Notes under the pieces: generated by a model
The model's database searches: none
Told to the model about the DNA's origin: nothing
Seen by the model: only the letters and a program-made list of their open reading frames with translations
DNA from: Solirubrobacteraceae bacterium
Lineage (GTDB): Bacteria; Actinomycetota; Thermoleophilia; Solirubrobacterales; Solirubrobacteraceae
Length of the DNA stretch: 8,574 nt
Direction: 5' to 3'
NCBI GenBank assembly: GCA_025928415.1
Contig: JAICJK010000076.1
Span: forward strand, 1 to 8,574
Position numbers and translations under genes: made by a program
Part shown: positions 6,489-8,574 of the stretch, piece after piece
How positions within the stretch are numbered: position 1 is the stretch's first letter
Layout: each line of letters opens with the position of its first letter

Positions 6489-6494
6489 CAGAAT
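6489..6494 (+). promoter_or_regulatory. Candidate -10-like element of ruvC
   Basis: CAGAAT lies 10 nt before the ruvC ATG, in an otherwise GC-rich 52-bp gap after the TetR gene. The spacing is at the long end of the pattern seen at other starts in the window. No Shine-Dalgarno is visible before the ATG. Confidence 0.35.
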
Positions 6495-6504
6495 CACCGA
6501 ACGG

Positions 6505-7011
6505 ATGATCATCCTCGGCATCGACCCCGGGCTGGCCAGCACCGGCTTCGGCGTGGTCCAGCGGCGGCGCGGGCGCCTGGCCGCGCTGGACGGCGGGGTC
6601 ATCGCGACCTCAGCCGGGCTGGCCGCCGAGCACCGCCTGGCGGCGATCCACGCCGACGTGTGCGAGCTCATCGCCCGCCACGAGCCGGACGCCGTGGCCC
6701 TCGAGGACCTCTACTTCGGCCAGAACGTCGCCAGCGCGCGGGCCGTCGGCCAGGCCCGGGGGGTGGTGCTGCTGGCCGCCGGCCAGCGCGCCATCGCGTG
6801 CTCGGGCTACACGCCGCAGCAGGTCAAGGCCGCGGTCTGCGGCTCCGGCCGCGCCGCGAAGGATCAGGTGGCCCGGATGGTCCAGAGCCTGCTCGCGCTG
6901 CCCGCGCCGCCGCGCCCCGACCACGCCGCGGACGCGCTGGCCGTGGCGATCTGCCATGCCAACCACGCCCCGCTGGCGCAGGCGACGGCCCTGGCCGGGG
7001 GCCGCGCGTGA
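6505..7011 (+). CDS. ruvC: Holliday junction endonuclease RuvC
   Basis: The dimeric resolvase that cuts Holliday junctions symmetrically, working with RuvAB in recombinational repair. At 168 residues it is a standard length. The start MIILGIDPGLASTGFGVV is typical. Acidic active-site residues are Asp7, Glu67 (in ALEDLYFG) and the C-terminal set in PDHAADALAVAICH: His140 and Asp143 align with the His/Asp pair of Thermus-type RuvC, where E. coli has two Asp. The FGQNVASARAVGQARGV segment (71-87) and TPQQVKAAVCGSGRAAKDQV (103-122) are the conserved helical and DNA-contact regions. It shares a GTGA overlap with ruvA (7008-7011), so the two are probably translated together. Confidence 0.97.
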   Translation: MIILGIDPGLASTGFGVVQRRRGRLAALDGGVIATSAGLAAEHRLAAIHADVCELIARHEPDAVALEDLYFGQNVASARAVGQARGVVLLAAGQRAIACSGYTPQQVKAAVCGSGRAAKDQVARMVQSLLALPAPPRPDHAADALAVAICHANHAPLAQATALAGGRA

Positions 7012-7604
7012 TCGCGCTGGTCGCCGGCGAGGTCGCCGTGCGCCGCGGCGACCACGTCGTCGTCGAGACGGCCTCGGGCGTGGGCTACCGCCTCGCGGTG
7101 TCGGCCGAGACGCTCAAGCACGTCCCCGCCGCGGGGGGCCGCGTCTCCCTGCACGCGCACCTCATCGTCCGCGACGACGCACTCGTCCTGCACGGGTTCC
7201 ACACCGAGGAGGAGCGCGACCTGTTCCTGCTGCTCATCGGCGTCCAGGGGGTGGGCCCGAAGGTCGCCCAGGCCGTCCTGGGCGGCGGTTCGCCGCGCGA
7301 GCTCGTGGGCGCCCTGGCGGCCGGCGACGCCAAGCGCTTCCAGGCCGTGCCCGGCATCGGCAAGCGCACGGCGGAGCGCATCATCGTCGAGCTGCGCGAG
7401 AAGGTCGGCGTCCCGGCCGCCTTCGAGCCGGACGGGACGATCGCCGCCTCGCGCGCCGACGACCCCCGCAGCGTCGCGCGCGACGGCCTCGTCGAGCTGG
7501 GCTACTCCCTGGCCGAGGCGGAGGAGCTGCTGGCCGGCGCCGGCGCCGAGCTCGCCACGCCCGAAGCGCTGATCGCCCATGCGCTCAAGGCGGCGCGCCC
7601 ATGA
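7008..7604 (+). CDS. ruvA: Holliday junction branch migration protein RuvA
   Basis: The tetrameric junction-binding subunit that loads RuvB onto Holliday junctions. It begins with GTG inside the ruvC stop (GTGA) and is 198 residues, standard length. Domain I is an OB fold (1-62) with the family N-terminus MIALVAGEV and an acidic pin at Asp56-Asp57. Domain II carries two helix-hairpin-helix motifs, [10 protein letters not shown] (78-87) and [12 protein letters not shown] (114-125). After a flexible acidic/Ala-rich linker (about 136-152), domain III (153-198) with [19 protein letters not shown] is the RuvB-binding domain. The last codon is CCA, an unusual proline codon here, which makes the stop read CCATGA and so creates an ATGA overlap. 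The gene downstream of that overlap is now a 38-codon ORF in an apparent insertion, not ruvB. Confidence 0.97.
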   Translation: MIALVAGEVAVRRGDHVVVETASGVGYRLAVSAETLKHVPAAGGRVSLHAHLIVRDDALVLHGFHTEEERDLFLLLIGVQGVGPKVAQAVLGGGSPRELVGALAAGDAKRFQAVPGIGKRTAERIIVELREKVGVPAAFEPDGTIAASRADDPRSVARDGLVELGYSLAEAEELLAGAGAELATPEALIAHALKAARP

Positions 7605-7717
7605 GCGCGCTTCGGCTCCGCCGAAGCGGGCGGGTTCGTGCCGGCTGGCGCCGGCATTGCGAGTTCGCTTCGCGAACATCGCGCTGCGCGAACATCGCGG
7701 CGGTGGCGCGGCGATGA
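7601..7717 (+). CDS. Possible 38-codon ORF bridging ruvA and ruvB (coupling ORF, product doubtful)
   Basis: ATG at 7601 overlaps the ruvA TGA, and this frame runs 38 codons to a TGA at 7715-7717 that overlaps the ruvB ATG at 7714 (ATGA at both ends). The product would be very basic (Arg-rich, two Cys, one Trp), with no recognisable domain, and would be encoded entirely by hairpin repeats. I infer that its translation, not its product, would matter: ribosomes ending ruvA could reinitiate and be delivered to the ruvB start. Codon choice reflects the palindromes. There is no evidence that the peptide itself is functional. Confidence 0.25.
   Translation: MSALRLRRSGRVRAGWRRHCEFASRTSRCANIAAVARR
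7608..7628 (+). repeat. Hairpin 1 of the ruvA/ruvB insert
   Basis: CGCTTCGGC (7608-7616) pairs perfectly with GCCGAAGCG (7620-7628) around a 3-nt TCC loop, giving a 9-bp stem immediately after the ruvA stop. No T-run follows, so a Rho-independent terminator is unlikely, though pausing or mRNA stabilisation is possible. Confidence 0.75.
7639..7656 (+). repeat. Hairpin 2 of the ruvA/ruvB insert
   Basis: TGCCGGC (7639-7645) and GCCGGCA (7650-7656) form a perfect 7-bp stem with loop TGGC. Confidence 0.7.
7663..7699 (+). repeat. Hairpin 3 and 13-bp direct repeat in the ruvA/ruvB insert
   Basis: GTTCGC (7663-7668) pairs with GCGAAC (7672-7677) around a TTC loop. The unit CGCGAACATCGCG is repeated exactly at 7671-7683 and 7687-7699, a 16-bp period. 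GTTCGC could therefore pair with either copy. The CATCGC within each copy (7677-7682, 7693-7698) is complementary to GCGATG at 7711-7716, which contains the ruvB start codon. Confidence 0.7.
7702..7706 (+). promoter_or_regulatory. Candidate ribosome binding site for ruvB, in the loop of a start-codon stem
   Basis: GGTGG is a partial Shine-Dalgarno 7 nt before the ruvB ATG. It lies in the 12-nt loop of the potential stem CATCGC (7693-7698)/GCGATG (7711-7716), which would sequester the ATG. ruvB is the only gene in the window with such a site just upstream of its start, consistent with a start that is neither leaderless nor overlapping ruvA. Confidence 0.35.
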
Positions 7718-8574
7718 GCGCAGGTGGCGAGCGCATCCAGACCCCCGACCTGCTCGTCGAGGACGACGAGCTCGACCGGTCGCTGCGGCCGCGGCGCCTG
7801 GACGAGTTCGTCGGGCAGCGCGCGCTGAAGGAGCAGCTCGCCGTGTCGCTGGAGGCGGCGGCCGCGCGCGGGGAGGCGCTCGACCACGTTCTGCTCGCCG
7901 GGCCGCCCGGCCTGGGCAAGACCTCGCTGGCGCAGATCCTCGCCGCCGAGCTCGACGTGCCGTTCGTCATGACCGCGGCGCCGGCGCTGGAGCGCAAGGG
8001 CGACATCGCGGCGTTCCTCACCGCCCTGGAGCCGCGGAGCATCTTCTTCGTGGACGAGATCCACCGCCTCTCGCGCGCGCTGGAGGAGACGTTCTACCCC
8101 GCGATGGAGGACCGCCGGCTGCCGATCACCGTCGGCCAGGGGGCGGGCGCGCGCGTGGTGACGCTGGACCTGCCGGCCTTCACGCTGGTGGGCGCCACGA
8201 CGCGCGCCGGGCGCCTGACCACGCCGCTGCGCGACCGCTTCGGCATCCAGCACCGCCTGGACCCCTACGAGACCGCGGACCTCGGCGCGATCGTCCGGCG
8301 CAGCGCGCAGATCCTCGGCGTCGAGCTCGCGCCCGACGGCGCGGAGGCCATCGCCGGGCGCTCGCGCGGGACGCCGCGCGTGGCCAACCGCCTGCTCAAG
8401 CGCGTGCGCGACTTCGCGGAGGTCCGCGCCGACGGCGTGATCACGGCCGCCGTGGCCGACGCCGCGCTCGGGCTGCTCGAGGTCGACCACCTCGGGCTCG
8501 AGCGCCTGGACCGCGACATCCTCGACGCGATCTGCGCCAAGTTCGACGGCGGCCCGGTCGGCCTCTCGACGCTC
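7714..8574 (+). CDS. ruvB: Holliday junction branch migration ATPase RuvB (cut at window end)
   Basis: The AAA+ hexameric motor that drives branch migration on RuvA-bound junctions. The window holds 287 residues; the family is about 335-350, so roughly the last 50-60 residues of the C-terminal winged-helix domain are missing. Visible motifs are [12 protein letters not shown] (24-35), Walker A GPPGLGKT (63-70), Walker B FFVDEIH (111-117), sensor 1 GATTR (160-164), the arginine-finger region LRDRFG (172-177) and sensor 2 RGTPRVANR (218-226). The winged helix starts with [10 protein letters not shown] (261-270). The ATG at 7714 begins [10 protein letters not shown] and lies in a copy of ATGAGCGC identical to the bases at the ruvA stop. 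The 38-codon ORF upstream ends in an ATGA overlap with this start. The catalytic set is intact as far as can be read. Confidence 0.97.
   Translation, partial: MSAGGERIQTPDLLVEDDELDRSLRPRRLDEFVGQRALKEQLAVSLEAAAARGEALDHVLLAGPPGLGKTSLAQILAAELDVPFVMTAAPALERKGDIAAFLTALEPRSIFFVDEIHRLSRALEETFYPAMEDRRLPITVGQGAGARVVTLDLPAFTLVGATTRAGRLTTPLRDRFGIQHRLDPYETADLGAIVRRSAQILGVELAPDGAEAIAGRSRGTPRVANRLLKRVRDFAEVRADGVITAAVADAALGLLEVDHLGLERLDRDILDAICAKFDGGPVGLSTL

Larger units (their letters stand above)
7601..7713 (+). mobile_element. Putative 113-bp palindromic insertion (105-bp insert plus one copy of an 8-bp duplication) between ruvA and ruvB
   Basis: ATGAGCGC occurs at 7601-7608 and again at 7714-7721; flanking bases differ, so the repeat is exactly 8 bp. 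Between the copies are three perfect hairpins (7608-7628, 7639-7656, 7663-7677), a 13-bp tandem direct repeat (7671-7683 and 7687-7699) and a further stem reaching the ruvB start. Deleting 7601-7713 gives CCCATGAGCGCAGG, a clean ATGA overlap of the ruvA stop with the ruvB start, matching the ATGA and GTGA junctions elsewhere in the window. This is best read as a non-coding palindromic element (REP- or MITE-like) inserted with target duplication. No terminal inverted repeats are visible, and no transposase is near. The alternative is chance similarity, since ATGAGCGC encodes the common start Met-Ser-Ala. Confidence 0.5.

Noticed and set aside
7608..7628. Hairpin 1 as a Rho-independent terminator ending ruvA
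   Set aside because: No T-run follows the stem, and ruvB lies downstream in the same operon with intact coupling, so termination here would be counterproductive.

Overview
The window is a very GC-rich (by eye above 70%), tightly packed bacterial chromosome segment. Codon use, leaderless-looking starts, an Rv1264-type adenylate cyclase and a yebC/ruvCAB neighbourhood all suggest a high-GC actinomycetote. A Thermoleophilia-like lineage (Solirubrobacter/Conexibacter type) is my best guess, but this is inference and no rRNA or marker tree is available here. Nearly every base is coding; no gap between genes exceeds about 115 bp. I see no tRNA, rRNA, CRISPR array, transposase or phage gene.

Layout. 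(1) 1-847, minus strand: the N-terminal 282 residues of a phosphoglucomutase/phosphomannomutase that runs off the left edge. (2) 895-2657, plus strand: rfbF (glucose-1-phosphate cytidylyltransferase) and rfbG (CDP-glucose 4,6-dehydratase). With the mutase these form a glucose-6-P to glucose-1-P to CDP-glucose to CDP-4-keto-6-deoxyglucose route, the entry to deoxysugars for surface polysaccharide. (3) 2692-4673, plus: yebC and, through an ATGA overlap, an MFS exporter-like gene. (4) 4639-5760, minus: a class III adenylate cyclase whose 3' end overlaps the MFS gene by 35 bp, divergent from a TetR regulator at 5835-6452. (5) 6505 to the right edge, plus: ruvC, ruvA and ruvB, the Holliday-junction resolution set; ruvB is cut by the window end.

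The most unusual feature lies between ruvA and ruvB. The ruvA stop sits in ATGAGCGC (7601-7608), and exactly the same eight bases begin ruvB 113 bp later (7714-7721). The DNA between them is a dense set of hairpins plus a 13-bp direct repeat. Deleting one repeat copy and the insert restores a standard ATGA ruvA/ruvB overlap like the neighbouring junctions. This looks like a small palindromic element inserted with an 8-bp target duplication. It leaves a 38-codon ORF that overlaps ruvA and ruvB by ATGA at both ends, so translational coupling could persist.

A second window-wide pattern is that most genes not coupled to an upstream gene lack a Shine-Dalgarno sequence. They instead carry a -10-like hexamer (TAGGAT, TAACCT and relatives) 7-10 nt before the start codon, which predicts leaderless mRNAs. 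Other points are a perfect 10-bp hairpin inside the first codons of the MFS gene and a GC-rich hairpin after rfbG that ends on the yebC -10 element.
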